A stretch of DNA of 47,640 nt from an uncultured Bacteroidota bacterium (GCA_902535165.1 CACASE010000010.1:1-47640), one strand, 5' to 3'. Numbered from the stretch's first letter, positions 33,607-43,494 are shown. Notes: generated from the sequence alone by a model not told the origin. Numbers and translations: made by a program.

Positions 33607-35499
33607 ATGAGTGATCAAATAAACCACGAATGTGGATTAGCTCTTATTAGATTATTAAAACCTCTAGATTTTTATAAAAAAAAGTATGGGTCATCTGCTT
33701 ACGGCCTAAATAAATTGTACCTGATGCTGGAGAAACAACACAACCGTGGTCAGGATGGGGCAGGTTTTGCAAGTGTTAAACTAAATGTTGGACCAGGCCA
33801 TCGTTTTATGCACAGAGAAAGATCTGCAAGTCAAAACCCTATTCAAGAGATTTTTGACAGATCAAATAGTAGGATCAAAGATGAAAAAGAAAAAAATCCA
33901 GATTGGTCGATAGAATCACTAAAGAAAAGTACCGCACATGTTTCCGAGTTATTTCTAGGTCATGTAAGATATGGAACATTTGGAAAAAATAGCGTGGAGG
34001 CAGTGCACCCTTTTCTAAGACAAAATAATTGGATGCATAGAAATTTGATTGTTGCAGGCAACTTTAATATGACAAACAACAAAGAACTTTTTGATGATTT
34101 GGTTATGCTAGGCCAACATCCAAAAGAAATGTCAGATACTGTGACTGTTATGGAAAGAATAGGTCATTTTTTAGATGATGCTGTCTATAAAAAATATAAA
34201 AAGCTTAAAAAAGATGGTATTTCAAAAATTGAAGCATCATCAATAATAGGAGATCAATTAAACTTAATTAAGGTTTTAAAAAAAGCATCAAAGGACTGGG
34301 ATGGTGGTTTTGTAATTGGCGGTTTAGTTGGACATGGAGACGCTTTTGTAATTAGAGATCCTGCGGGTATTAGACCTGCATATTATTACAAAGACGAAGA
34401 AGTTTTGGTTGTTGCATCTGAGAGGCCAGTTATTAAAACCGTTTTTGACACTCCTGAAAATTCAATTAAGGTGTTAGGGCCAGGCGATGGTTTGGTTATA
34501 AAAAAATCTGGAAAACTAATTATTGAAAATGTAATCAAACCAGTTCAAAAAAAGTCTTGTTCTTTTGAAAGAATATATTTTTCAAGAGGAAGTGATATTA
34601 AAATCTATAATGAAAGAAAAAAGCTTGGCAGATTAGTATTTCCTCAAATATTAAAAGCAATTGATAATGATCTCAAAAACACAGTCTTTTCATACATACC
34701 TAACACAGCTGAGGTTTCCTTTTTTGGCCTTGTTCATGAAGCTCAAGATTATATGAATGAAATTGCTGAGGAAAAAATAATGCAAGAGGGTAAAAATATT
34801 TCGAGAGAAAAGCTGAAAAAACTATTATCAACCAGACCAAGAATAGAAAAGGTAGCAATTAAAGACGCGAAGCTTAGAACTTTTATAACTGATGACTCTA
34901 GCAGAGACGAATTAGTTAAACACGTTTATGATGTTACATATGGCTCTATAAAAAATACTGACAACCTAGTAATAATTGATGATAGCATTGTTAGGGGTAC
35001 GACCCTTCAAAAAAGTATAATCAAAATGTTAGACAGGCTCTCACCAAAGAAGATAATAATAGTTTCAAGCGCACCACAAATTAGATATCCAGACTGTTAT
35101 GGAATTGACATGGCAAGAATGGGGGATTTAATAGCATTCCGGGCAGCTATACAAATGATAAAAGAATCAAATAAAGATGAGATTATTAAAAGGGTTTATA
35201 AAAAATGCATTGAAGAAAACAAAAAAGATGTAAACAAGATTAAAAATCAAGTTAAAGAGATATACGATATGTTTGATGATGATCAAATCAGCTCCAAAAT
35301 ATCCAAAATGTTAAAAGAAAAAGATATTAATGCTGATGTAGAGGTAATATTTCAATCCATCAAAAACCTACATACTGCTTGCCCTGATGATCTTGGAGAT
35401 TGGTATTTTTCTGGCAATTATCCAACTGCAGGCGGAAATAAAGTAGTAAATCAAGCTTATATAAATTATTACGAGGGATCTTCTAAAAGAGCTTATTAG
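33607..35499 (+). CDS. purF: Amidophosphoribosyltransferase, long Bacteroidota form
   Basis: Catalyses the committed step of purine synthesis, making phosphoribosylamine from PRPP and glutamine. At 630 residues it is over 100 longer than the E. coli enzyme. The glutaminase nucleophile is Cys9 in NHECGLALIR, implying removal of an eight-residue N-terminal peptide if the usual maturation occurs. KQHNRGQDGAGFAS and HVRYGT are glutaminase motifs. The PRPP-binding motif IIDDSIVRGTTL lies near residues 456-467. The C-terminal 130 residues are the extension seen in Bacteroidota PurF proteins. It is 27 bp after the kinase gene and converges on the superoxide dismutase gene with a 3-bp gap. Confidence 0.93.
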   Translation: MSDQINHECGLALIRLLKPLDFYKKKYGSSAYGLNKLYLMLEKQHNRGQDGAGFASVKLNVGPGHRFMHRERSASQNPIQEIFDRSNSRIKDEKEKNPDWSIESLKKSTAHVSELFLGHVRYGTFGKNSVEAVHPFLRQNNWMHRNLIVAGNFNMTNNKELFDDLVMLGQHPKEMSDTVTVMERIGHFLDDAVYKKYKKLKKDGISKIEASSIIGDQLNLIKVLKKASKDWDGGFVIGGLVGHGDAFVIRDPAGIRPAYYYKDEEVLVVASERPVIKTVFDTPENSIKVLGPGDGLVIKKSGKLIIENVIKPVQKKSCSFERIYFSRGSDIKIYNERKKLGRLVFPQILKAIDNDLKNTVFSYIPNTAEVSFFGLVHEAQDYMNEIAEEKIMQEGKNISREKLKKLLSTRPRIEKVAIKDAKLRTFITDDSSRDELVKHVYDVTYGSIKNTDNLVIIDDSIVRGTTLQKSIIKMLDRLSPKKIIIVSSAPQIRYPDCYGIDMARMGDLIAFRAAIQMIKESNKDEIIKRVYKKCIEENKKDVNKIKNQVKEIYDMFDDDQISSKISKMLKEKDINADVEVIFQSIKNLHTACPDDLGDWYFSGNYPTAGGNKVVNQAYINYYEGSSKRAY

Positions 35500-35502
35500 T
35501 GC

Positions 35503-36111
35503 TTAGCTCGTAGCCTCTTTATATTTAGCTGTGACAGCATCCCAATTTATGATGTTAAAAAAAGCGTTAACATAATCAGGCCTCCTGTTTTGATAGTTTA
35601 AATAATAGGCATGTTCCCAAACATCCAAACCAAGAATAGGCGTTTTACCACATTCCCCAGGCATTAAGGGATTATCTTGATTTGCCGTTGAACAAACCTC
35701 TAAACTACCATCAGAGTCTGCGCATAGCCAAGCCCAACCAGAACCAAACCTAGTTCCAGCAGCGCTAGAAAATATTGATTTGAATTCTTCAAAAGAACCA
35801 AAATTCTTGTCAATCGAACGGGCAAGATCTCCAGTAGGATTACCCCCACAATTAGGGCCTATTATTTCCCAAAAAAGACAATGATTGTAATAACCCCCTC
35901 CGTTATTTCTAACAGCTGTATTATTCATATCTAGACTTTTTAAAATTTCTTCAATCGATTTACTAGCCAAATCAGTTCCATTAATAGCTGCATTTAGTTT
36001 ATTTGTATAGCCAGCATGATGTTTACCATGATGAATTTGCATTGTTTTTGAATCGATATGTGGCTCAAGCGCACTGTGATCATAACTTAAGTTGGGTAAT
36101 TGGAAACTCAT
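35503..36111 (-). CDS. Superoxide dismutase, Fe/Mn family (Mn-type residues)
   Basis: Converts superoxide to hydrogen peroxide and oxygen. The 202-residue protein has no signal peptide and so is cytosolic. Metal ligands are His27, His77 in YYNHCLFW, and Asp163 and His167 in [10 protein letters not shown]. Gly73, four residues before the second ligand, and Gln145 in TANQDNPL are the residues that usually mark manganese rather than iron preference; this is a family rule, and a cambialistic enzyme is possible. It is divergent from the AddA-like gene, 56 bp apart, a spacer with no exact promoter consensus. Confidence 0.94.
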   Translation of the reverse strand: MSFQLPNLSYDHSALEPHIDSKTMQIHHGKHHAGYTNKLNAAINGTDLASKSIEEILKSLDMNNTAVRNNGGGYYNHCLFWEIIGPNCGGNPTGDLARSIDKNFGSFEEFKSIFSSAAGTRFGSGWAWLCADSDGSLEVCSTANQDNPLMPGECGKTPILGLDVWEHAYYLNYQNRRPDYVNAFFNIINWDAVTAKYKEATS

Positions 36112-36167
36112 AGTATTTGTTATAAATTAATATCTCTAAATTAACTAATTAGTTAAAACTAAAAAAA

Positions 36168-39100
36168 TTGACCGAGAAATTTCAAATTATTAATGCAAGT
36201 GCTGGTTCAGGAAAAACTTTTTCACTAGCCACAAATGTTATAATTAAGTTATTGACTGCAGATGAAGATTCTTATAAAAAGGTTCTTGCCTTAACATTTA
36301 CAAACAATTCGGCAAATGACATGAAAAGAAGAATTTTGACGGAACTTAAGCAAATTTCAATTGATCCAGATAAGTCTTTAGTTTTCAAATCTTCAAATTT
36401 AAGTAAGCTTCTTGCTTTAAATACAGTAAAAGGGAAAGCTAAAAGAGTTTTAAATAAAATTTTACACAATTTTTCTTTTTTTCAGATTAGTACTATCGAC
36501 AAGTTTAATCATAGGCTTATTCGGTCATTCTCAAGCGACTTAACGCTTTCATATGATTTTGATTTAGTCATTGAGAGAGATGAGTTTACAGATCAATTGA
36601 TTGAGAAGTTTTTTGATGACTTAAAAAAAGAATCGTTTCTTTCAGATTTAATTATAGATTATTCAAATAATAAACACAATAAAAATAAATCTTGGGATAT
36701 AACTTATGACATAAAAAAGTTACTGGATATTATTTGGGATGAAAACAACTATAAGCATATTTCTACCACGCACCTTGACAAAGAATCTTTTAAAAATTTA
36801 AACAAAACGCTTCAAAAAACGTTGGGCAAAATCTCAGAAAAATCAAAAAGAATTGCGTTAAAAATAGAAAATAAGATTTTTAATATTGATCAATCATCTT
36901 TTTCATATAATGCATTACCCAAGCTATTGTCAGATATTCAATTAATAGATATTTGTAATGTAAAAACGGATCAGGTATTTAAAAGATTAAAAAACAACAC
37001 ACTTATAAAAAAAACAAAAATTAATTTAGAAATTAATGAGTTGATTGAAGAGCTTAAGCCCTCAATTAATGATCTTATATCTCTGATAAATAAGTATAAA
37101 GTATACAATAATCTTATATATAATCTTCCTTTAAATTACCTCATATATAATATTGTAAATTATTCTAGAAATTTTCAGAATGAAAATAATTTACTACTGA
37201 TTTCAGATTTTAATTCCCTAATCACTGAAAACATTGCAGATCAACCAGCACCATTTATATATGAGAAAATTGGAACAAAGTATAATAATTACTTTATTGA
37301 TGAATTTCAAGACACTTCTGAATTACAATGGAAAAATATGATTCCTTTGATATCCCACGCAATACTAAACGAAGAGTTAAATGATGAAGGAGGAAATCTT
37401 TTTTTGGTTGGAGATCCAAAACAATCCATTTACAGGTGGAGAGGTGCTAAGCCAGAAACATTTACCAGCCTAAAGACCGAAAATCCATTTTATTTAAAAC
37501 CCAAATCAAGTGAACTGGGGATAAATTATAGAAGCTACGGTAATGTTGTTGACTTTAATAATAAATTCTTTCAAAATAATTTAGAATTATTAAATATTGG
37601 AGCTATTGAGTCAATATATGGTGAACTTAACCAGAATTTTCTGATTGAAAAAAAAGGAGGTTATTTGTCTTTTAATTTTATAAATAGTTCTGACAAAGAT
37701 TACCAAGACAAATCATCAACTGAGGTTCTCAAGATAATAAGGCAAAAGCAAAAACAAGGATTTAAGTTAAATGATTTAGCAATTCTTTGCAGAACTAATA
37801 AAGAATGCAATTTAATATCTACATTTTTAATACAAAACAACATACAAGTTAATTCTGAAGAGTTATTAGCCCTTTCATCTTGTAATGAGGTAAACTTTAT
37901 AATAGATATTATAAAGCTATTGCTAGATAAGAATGACTCAGAAGCTAAAAAAAACATATTAAAGTTCGTTAGCATTAACTTAAACAAGAAAGACAAATAT
38001 GATTTTATAAAAAATAACTTAGACCTCAGCTCTGAAAAAATATTCAATGAAATTCTAAAAATTGATTATAAGAAAGTTTTTAATGTAGAAATATATTCAG
38101 CATGTGAATTAATAGTTTCTTCTTTGAGCTTTCTAAATCAGTCAAGAATGCAAATACATTTTTTATTAGATGAGATTTATAATTTTTGTTACAGTAAAAA
38201 TTCTTACTCACAATCGTTTATTGAATATTGGGAAACAAAAAAGGATAAATTAAAAGTTAATTTAATTGAGGATACGAACGCAGTTAAGGTTTTGACTATT
38301 CACAAGTCTAAGGGATTAGAGTTCCCCGTTGTTATTTTACCTTATTTTGATTTTAAACTCAAAAAAATGGATAAGAGCGTTTGGGTTAATTTCAGTGATT
38401 TAGGACTTAATAGCAGTTTCCTAGTTGATTTTAATGAAAGCCTTAAGTATTTAAATGATGATGTAAATGGCCTGATAAGATCATACGAGAACAATATGAT
38501 TCTTGATAATGTAAATGTAATGTATGTTTCATTATCTAGGGCTGTTTTAGAAAACCATATCATATGTAAACAGGCAGATTCATCAGAGCAGATAACATCA
38601 GGCTTATTACTGAGGTCTTATTTTAATAAAATCTCGGCAAAAGAAAAATCATTTTATCAAATTGGAAAAAGTGAATTTGTTTCATTATTATCTTCAAATA
38701 ATACTAAAGGAAAAAAAATGATTGATAGTGATAATAATAAAAACTACAATAGTTTAAATAATTATTATAAATCAGATAAAAGGTTGAGCTCAAATTTTGG
38801 AAATATATTTCATAACATAATGTCAGAAATTGAATATAAACATCAAAAAGATTATGTTATAAATGAATATTTGTTGAGAGGAATAATTAATAATGATGAC
38901 AAAAACATAATAAACAATTACATTAATCAAATAATCTCACATGAATGTTTATCCAATTTTTTTTCCAAGAAAAACACCATATACAATGAAAGAGAAATTT
39001 TTGTTCCGCCTGACGAAGTTATTATCCCTGATAAAATAAGTATTAGCGCTGATAATCAGTTTTCAATTTTAGATTATAAAACTGGCGGTAAAAAGACAGA

Positions 39101-39218
39101 TCATATCAGTCAAATAAAAAATTATGCTAGTGCACTAAAAAAAGCTAATTTCAGAGTAAAAGATGTTTTTTTAGTTTACGTTAAAAATAAAATAGAGGTA
39201 TTAAAAATAGACTGCTAG
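36168..39218 (+). CDS. UvrD-like helicase with C-terminal RecB-type nuclease (AddA-like)
   Basis: A 1016-residue superfamily 1A helicase-nuclease resembling AddA, which with AddB processes double-strand breaks for recombination. Walker A is ASAGSGKT (Lys16); other helicase motifs are IDEFQDTS, GDPKQSIYRWRGA, INYRS and VLTIHKSKGLEFPVV. The C-terminal PD-(D/E)XK nuclease retains Asp955 in PDKIS and Asp969-Tyr-Lys971 in LDYKTGG, with GNIFHNIMSEI as the preceding helix motif. The start is TTG 36168, placing the P-loop at the usual distance from the N-terminus. The chain is shorter than Bacillus AddA. The AddB-like partner is 1.5 kb downstream, beyond an OmpA gene. Confidence 0.9.
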   Translation: MTEKFQIINASAGSGKTFSLATNVIIKLLTADEDSYKKVLALTFTNNSANDMKRRILTELKQISIDPDKSLVFKSSNLSKLLALNTVKGKAKRVLNKILHNFSFFQISTIDKFNHRLIRSFSSDLTLSYDFDLVIERDEFTDQLIEKFFDDLKKESFLSDLIIDYSNNKHNKNKSWDITYDIKKLLDIIWDENNYKHISTTHLDKESFKNLNKTLQKTLGKISEKSKRIALKIENKIFNIDQSSFSYNALPKLLSDIQLIDICNVKTDQVFKRLKNNTLIKKTKINLEINELIEELKPSINDLISLINKYKVYNNLIYNLPLNYLIYNIVNYSRNFQNENNLLLISDFNSLITENIADQPAPFIYEKIGTKYNNYFIDEFQDTSELQWKNMIPLISHAILNEELNDEGGNLFLVGDPKQSIYRWRGAKPETFTSLKTENPFYLKPKSSELGINYRSYGNVVDFNNKFFQNNLELLNIGAIESIYGELNQNFLIEKKGGYLSFNFINSSDKDYQDKSSTEVLKIIRQKQKQGFKLNDLAILCRTNKECNLISTFLIQNNIQVNSEELLALSSCNEVNFIIDIIKLLLDKNDSEAKKNILKFVSINLNKKDKYDFIKNNLDLSSEKIFNEILKIDYKKVFNVEIYSACELIVSSLSFLNQSRMQIHFLLDEIYNFCYSKNSYSQSFIEYWETKKDKLKVNLIEDTNAVKVLTIHKSKGLEFPVVILPYFDFKLKKMDKSVWVNFSDLGLNSSFLVDFNESLKYLNDDVNGLIRSYENNMILDNVNVMYVSLSRAVLENHIICKQADSSEQITSGLLLRSYFNKISAKEKSFYQIGKSEFVSLLSSNNTKGKKMIDSDNNKNYNSLNNYYKSDKRLSSNFGNIFHNIMSEIEYKHQKDYVINEYLLRGIINNDDKNIINNYINQIISHECLSNFFSKKNTIYNEREIFVPPDEVIIPDKISISADNQFSILDYKTGGKKTDHISQIKNYASALKKANFRVKDVFLVYVKNKIEVLKIDC

Positions 39219-39297
39219 CAGTTGTTTTCTGGCTTTTTAATACCACCTCCCTTCTATATTAAAATCAAATAATTGGAGATATTTTAATGAAAATCAT

Positions 39298-39305
39298 TAA
39301 GTTTG
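39298..39305 (+). promoter_or_regulatory. Candidate -7 promoter element for the OmpA/TSP3 gene (TAAGTTTG)
   Basis: TAAGTTTG matches TAnnTTTG and ends 30 bases before the chosen ATG at 39336. An ATTG at 39272-39275 could be a -33 element at 22-bp spacing. The position explains how the OmpA gene can be expressed separately from the helicase gene upstream. Confidence 0.48.
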
Positions 39306-39335
39306 TGGTTAGATCAAACAATAATTTATACTAAC

Positions 39336-40712
39336 ATGAAAAACTTTGTGAAAATATTTTTTGTTCTTACTCTTGCATTGTTCACTACCCAAAGCATAGC
39401 TCAAGATAAGAATAACCCATGGCAATTTAGCTTTGGTGTAAGCGCATTGAATTTTAATGGAACAAATTATCCTGGCGATAATACTAGCTTATTCAATGAA
39501 TATTTTAACGTAACAGATCATTGGAACACACAATCATCTTTTAGCACTGTAACATTGACAAGATATGCTGAAAATGGTTACTCCTTTGGTGTTAGAGCAT
39601 CTATTAATAAATTTTCAAAAATTGGAGATGCTCCTCCTATTTCACCAATGACAATGATCAGTGCTGACCTTGTGCTAACAAAAACACTTAGCGCTCTTAC
39701 CTTCTATAATATAGAGCCTTACATTGAAGTTGGAGCTGGTCAATCCTTCGTTGGCAACAATAATGATTACACCTTAAATGCTGGTGCTGGACTTTCTTAT
39801 GCTGTAAGTGATAAAGTGCATTTAAAATTTAATACGGTGTATCGTAACAATAAGAAAAATGATGGAATTGTTAATTATGCTCCAAAAATTATTCCTCATT
39901 TTCAACACAATTTATCAATTGCGGTAAATTTTGGAGGAAAAGATACTGATAGAGATGGTGTTTATGACAGACATGATGATTGCCCTTCAGTTCCAGGTTT
40001 AGCTGAATTTAATGGTTGTCCTGATGATGATGGTGATGGAATAGAGAATAGTAAAGATGCATGTCCTAATGATGCTGGTTTATTAGAGTTTAACGGATGT
40101 CCTGATTCAGACGGCGATGGTATAGCTGATCCAAATGATGCTTGTCCTGAAGTTGCTGGATTAGCTAAGTTCAATGGATGCCCTGACTCTGATGGTGATG
40201 GAATTGAAGACGGGAAAGATTCTTGTCCTAATGAGGCAGGTCTTAGAAAGTTTAATGGATGTCCTGATTCAGATGGTGACGGTATAGCAGATCCTAATGA
40301 TAAGTGTCCAACTGAGGCAGGTCCAGCTGACAATGCTGGTTGTCCAAACCCAACTGCAGAGGCAATTGAAATGCTGAATGAGTTAGGTGCTGTTGTACAA
40401 TTCGAACTTAACAAATCAAATTTGAGAGATGATGCTATTGAATTATTATTAAGTGTGTATGAAATTATGTCAAAATATGGTAATACAAGCTTTATGATAG
40501 AAGGTCATACTGATTCATCTGGTCCAAAAGCATTTAATAAAAAACTTTCACTTGAAAGAGCTGAAAGCGTAAAATCTCATTTGGTTAGTAAAGGTGTTGA
40601 AGGAGATAGATTATCTACTACTGGCTTTGGGGAAGATAATCCTAAAGAGTCTAACAGTACTAGAAAAGGAAGGATTGCTAACAGAAGGGTTGAATTCAAA
40701 GTGGTTGAATAA
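39336..40712 (+). CDS. OmpA-family outer-membrane protein with five TSP3-type calcium repeats
   Basis: A 458-residue outer-membrane protein in three parts: a beta-barrel-like N-terminal region (about 22-200), five 27-residue thrombospondin type 3 repeats (about 203-337), and an OmpA/MotB peptidoglycan-binding domain (about 350-458) with IEGHTDSSG and LSLERAESVKSHL. The start is ATG 39336, giving the signal peptide MKNFVKIFFVLTLALFTT ending in SIAQ; the longer frame opens with TTG at 39303. The repeats, with D-x-DGDG and paired Cys-Pro, should bind calcium. It links the outer membrane to peptidoglycan. It has its own candidate promoter and a strong terminator, and is likely highly expressed. 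Confidence 0.93.
   Translation: MKNFVKIFFVLTLALFTTQSIAQDKNNPWQFSFGVSALNFNGTNYPGDNTSLFNEYFNVTDHWNTQSSFSTVTLTRYAENGYSFGVRASINKFSKIGDAPPISPMTMISADLVLTKTLSALTFYNIEPYIEVGAGQSFVGNNNDYTLNAGAGLSYAVSDKVHLKFNTVYRNNKKNDGIVNYAPKIIPHFQHNLSIAVNFGGKDTDRDGVYDRHDDCPSVPGLAEFNGCPDDDGDGIENSKDACPNDAGLLEFNGCPDSDGDGIADPNDACPEVAGLAKFNGCPDSDGDGIEDGKDSCPNEAGLRKFNGCPDSDGDGIADPNDKCPTEAGPADNAGCPNPTAEAIEMLNELGAVVQFELNKSNLRDDAIELLLSVYEIMSKYGNTSFMIEGHTDSSGPKAFNKKLSLERAESVKSHLVSKGVEGDRLSTTGFGEDNPKESNSTRKGRIANRRVEFKVVE
39942..40346 (+). repeat. Five 81-bp tandem units encoding TSP3 repeats
   Basis: Units lie at 39942-40022, 40023-40103, 40104-40184, 40185-40265 and 40266-40346, each 27 codons ending in GCP (FNGCP in the first four). 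Units 2 and 4 share GIE--KD-CPN, and units 3 and 5 share GIADPND-CP, so the array looks like a duplicated two-unit block. Confidence 0.9.
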
Positions 40713-40737
40713 TAGTTAAATCTTAAAATTTTAAATT

Positions 40738-40768
40738 AAAAAAGCGCCTTTAACCTGGGCGCTTTTTT
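40738..40768 (+). terminator. Rho-independent terminator after the OmpA gene
   Basis: A nine-base stem, AAAAGCGCC at 40740-40748 with GGCGCTTTT at 40758-40766, has a nine-base loop and continues into a T run. It lies 27 bases after the OmpA stop and just before the AddB-like gene, insulating the latter. Confidence 0.88.
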
Positions 40769-40781
40769 AATTTTTAGTGTA

Positions 40782-43460
40782 ATGAAAATATTTTTTGAGG
40801 AGGTTATTGATGAGGTATATAAAAATATACTATTAGATAAAACATACTTTATAATACCGAATCAAAGATCAAAAATATTTCTAAAAAAACAGATTTTAAA
40901 AAAACTAAAATCAGTTTCAATATCTCCCATAATTTTTAGCATAGATGATTTTATAGAAAAAATAGCTGATATAAAAGAAGCACCTAGAACCAATCAGCTT
41001 TTCTATTTATATGAAAGCTACATGATAGTTTCAAAAAAGAAGGATTTCGAGTCTTATTCTTTATTTAGAAATTGGGCCAATACATTGTTAAATGATATAA
41101 ATGATATTGATATGGGCATGGCTAATTATGATGATGTTTTTAAAAGCCTTTATGAAATTCATAAGCTTGAGGCAATAAATGATAAAGAATCAGAAACAAA
41201 ACTTTCGTTCTGGAAAATGATTCCAGAAATTGTCAAAAATTTTAAGTCAATTTTAATTGAAAACAATTTATCATCTAAAGGATTATGTCATTTAAATGCA
41301 AAAGATAATATTGATATTTTCTCTGAAGCAAATAAAGACTGCACGTTTATTTTTTTAGGATTAAATTCATTATCTAATTCGGAACAATTCATTATCAACT
41401 ACATATTAGAAAATAATGATTCTCAAATTTTTTGGGATTGTGATGACTCATTTATAAACAATCAAGAACATGAAGCTGGATATTTTTTCAGAAAATATAT
41501 TTACGAATGGGACTATTATAAAACAAATAAGTTTAATTGGTCAAAACAATTATTCTCAGATAAAAAAAACATTTTTATATATGAAACAACTAAACAAATT
41601 GCTCAAGTAAAGACTGCAGGAAGTTTGGTTCAGGATATATATGCAAATAAACCCAAAGAAAAAACAGCAATAATTTTACCTAATCAAGAATTATTAAACC
41701 CTTTAGTTAGTTCAATACCAAAATCTGTTGGAGACTTAAGCATCTCTATTTCAAATTCATTAAGCAACATGCAGCTTGTAAAATTTGCTATTAATTTTTT
41801 AGAGATGTATTCTAGAAAAAAAAGTAACAGCTTTTATTACAAGGATGTTTTAAACCTACTGTCCAATACTTATTTAATTAGATTAAATAAACAATCGAAA
41901 ATATATTATGAAGTTAGGCAGGAAATAGTAAATAAAAATATGGTTTATGTTGGTCTAAAATTCTTACAAAGTAAGCTTAAAGGGAATGTAGCTAATGAGA
42001 TTTTTAGTTGCACAGAATCTAATATTCTTGACGTATTAAACGATTACATAAATATTTTCGAGTCTAATATTAAAGAAAATATTTTTTTAGAGCAGTCATA
42101 TAAGCTAAAAGCTATCCTTCAAATTATAAAAAACTTTAACTCAAAGTATAAGTTTAAAATTAGTTTTAATTCATTAAAAGACTTCTTTTTTGATATTGTT
42201 AAAAATCAAACTGTTAGTTTTTATGGTGACCCAACTCATAACTTTCATATCATGGGATTGTTAGAATCTAGAGGGATGGATTTTGACAATATCATCATTT
42301 GTTCTGCAAATGAAGGTGTTCTACCATCAAATAATTTCAATAACTCATTAATTCCATTTGATTTAAGAAAAAAATATAATCTAACAACTATAATTGAAGA
42401 TGATGCGAGAACTAGCTACGATTTCCATCATTTGCTTTTAAGAGCTTCTAATATTCATTTGATTTATAATTCTGTTTCTGAGGGTATTGATACTGGGGAA
42501 AAAAGTAGATATATACACCAACTAGAGTTACTCGAAAGTGATAAACATAATATTAAACAAATCATATCTCATTATCCCTTTAGCCCAGGACAAGGAGAGC
42601 CAGAATTATTTGAAAAAACAGACTCTTTATTATCAAGATTGAAAGAGCTGGCTGAATCGGGATTTTCACCATCCTCATTAAATAGATATATAGACAATCC
42701 AATTAATTTTTTTGATGAATATGTTTTAGATGTAAAGTCAAATGAAGAGGTTAATGAATTTCCAGAATCAAGAGGTATAGGAATTATATTTCATAACACT
42801 ATGGAAGAAATATACAAGCCCTTTATTGGAAAGATGGTAGATGTAAAAAAATTAAAAATTACTTTAAAAACAATAGATCAAGAATTAGATAAACAGTTTA
42901 CTGCAGAGTACGGTAAAAATTATGATAGAGGAAAAAATATTATTATCTATAAAGTGTTAAGCAATACAATTAACAAGCTAGTCCAAGCCGATATTAATAA
43001 AATACTAAAGGGTTGTAAGCTCAAAATAATTGATATAGAATCTAAATTGGAAATAGGTTTGGTTACGGAAAAATCAAAAATAAAATATAAACTTAGGGGA
43101 ACCGTTGATAGAATACAGAGCGAAAATGGAGATGTAAAAATTATTGATTATAAGACAGGTGCATTTGAACCATACAAATTATCATTTAATAGTTACCAAG
43201 ATTTAGTTGATAAGAAAAAGAAAGAAGCCTTTCAGTTATTATGTTATTGTTTGATGTTTTCCAATACTTTAAAAAAAGCGAAAAATTTGAATGCAGGGAT
43301 AATTTCTTTTAAAAATCTAAGTTTGGGCTTAATAACTTTAAAAAAGTCAAAAACAGAATCTTATAATGTGGAAGAGCTAAAAGATTTTAAAAAAGTGTTA
43401 GACAATATAATTGAAGAAATTTTTGATCAATCTATCAGTTTTTCAGAAAATCAACCTTAA
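40782..43460 (+). CDS. PD-(D/E)XK nuclease family protein (AddB-like)
   Basis: An 892-residue protein matching the AddB-like partner of AddA-type helicase-nucleases. The N-terminal region is an inactivated helicase fold: no Walker A lysine is present where IIPNQRSKIFLKK stands, and conserved blocks such as GLLESRGMDFDNIIICSANEGVLPS remain. The C-terminal RecB-like nuclease has Asp776 in GTVDRI and Asp789-Tyr-Lys791 in IIDYKTGAF, so it should cut DNA. The C-terminal cysteine cluster that holds iron-sulfur in classical AddB is absent. Start ATG is at 40782, 14 bases past the OmpA terminator. It presumably pairs with the helicase encoded at 36168-39218. Confidence 0.85.
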   Translation: MKIFFEEVIDEVYKNILLDKTYFIIPNQRSKIFLKKQILKKLKSVSISPIIFSIDDFIEKIADIKEAPRTNQLFYLYESYMIVSKKKDFESYSLFRNWANTLLNDINDIDMGMANYDDVFKSLYEIHKLEAINDKESETKLSFWKMIPEIVKNFKSILIENNLSSKGLCHLNAKDNIDIFSEANKDCTFIFLGLNSLSNSEQFIINYILENNDSQIFWDCDDSFINNQEHEAGYFFRKYIYEWDYYKTNKFNWSKQLFSDKKNIFIYETTKQIAQVKTAGSLVQDIYANKPKEKTAIILPNQELLNPLVSSIPKSVGDLSISISNSLSNMQLVKFAINFLEMYSRKKSNSFYYKDVLNLLSNTYLIRLNKQSKIYYEVRQEIVNKNMVYVGLKFLQSKLKGNVANEIFSCTESNILDVLNDYINIFESNIKENIFLEQSYKLKAILQIIKNFNSKYKFKISFNSLKDFFFDIVKNQTVSFYGDPTHNFHIMGLLESRGMDFDNIIICSANEGVLPSNNFNNSLIPFDLRKKYNLTTIIEDDARTSYDFHHLLLRASNIHLIYNSVSEGIDTGEKSRYIHQLELLESDKHNIKQIISHYPFSPGQGEPELFEKTDSLLSRLKELAESGFSPSSLNRYIDNPINFFDEYVLDVKSNEEVNEFPESRGIGIIFHNTMEEIYKPFIGKMVDVKKLKITLKTIDQELDKQFTAEYGKNYDRGKNIIIYKVLSNTINKLVQADINKILKGCKLKIIDIESKLEIGLVTEKSKIKYKLRGTVDRIQSENGDVKIIDYKTGAFEPYKLSFNSYQDLVDKKKKEAFQLLCYCLMFSNTLKKAKNLNAGIISFKNLSLGLITLKKSKTESYNVEELKDFKKVLDNIIEEIFDQSISFSENQP

Positions 43461-43494
43461 CCATTAAATTCCTTTTTAATTTCTCTAATAATGT

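Noticed and set aside
39962-40414. A 150-codon open frame on the minus strand across the TSP3 repeats
   Set aside because: Its sequence is a repetitive shadow (Ser/Pro/Gly-rich, period 27) of the plus-strand TSP3 units and has no family resemblance.
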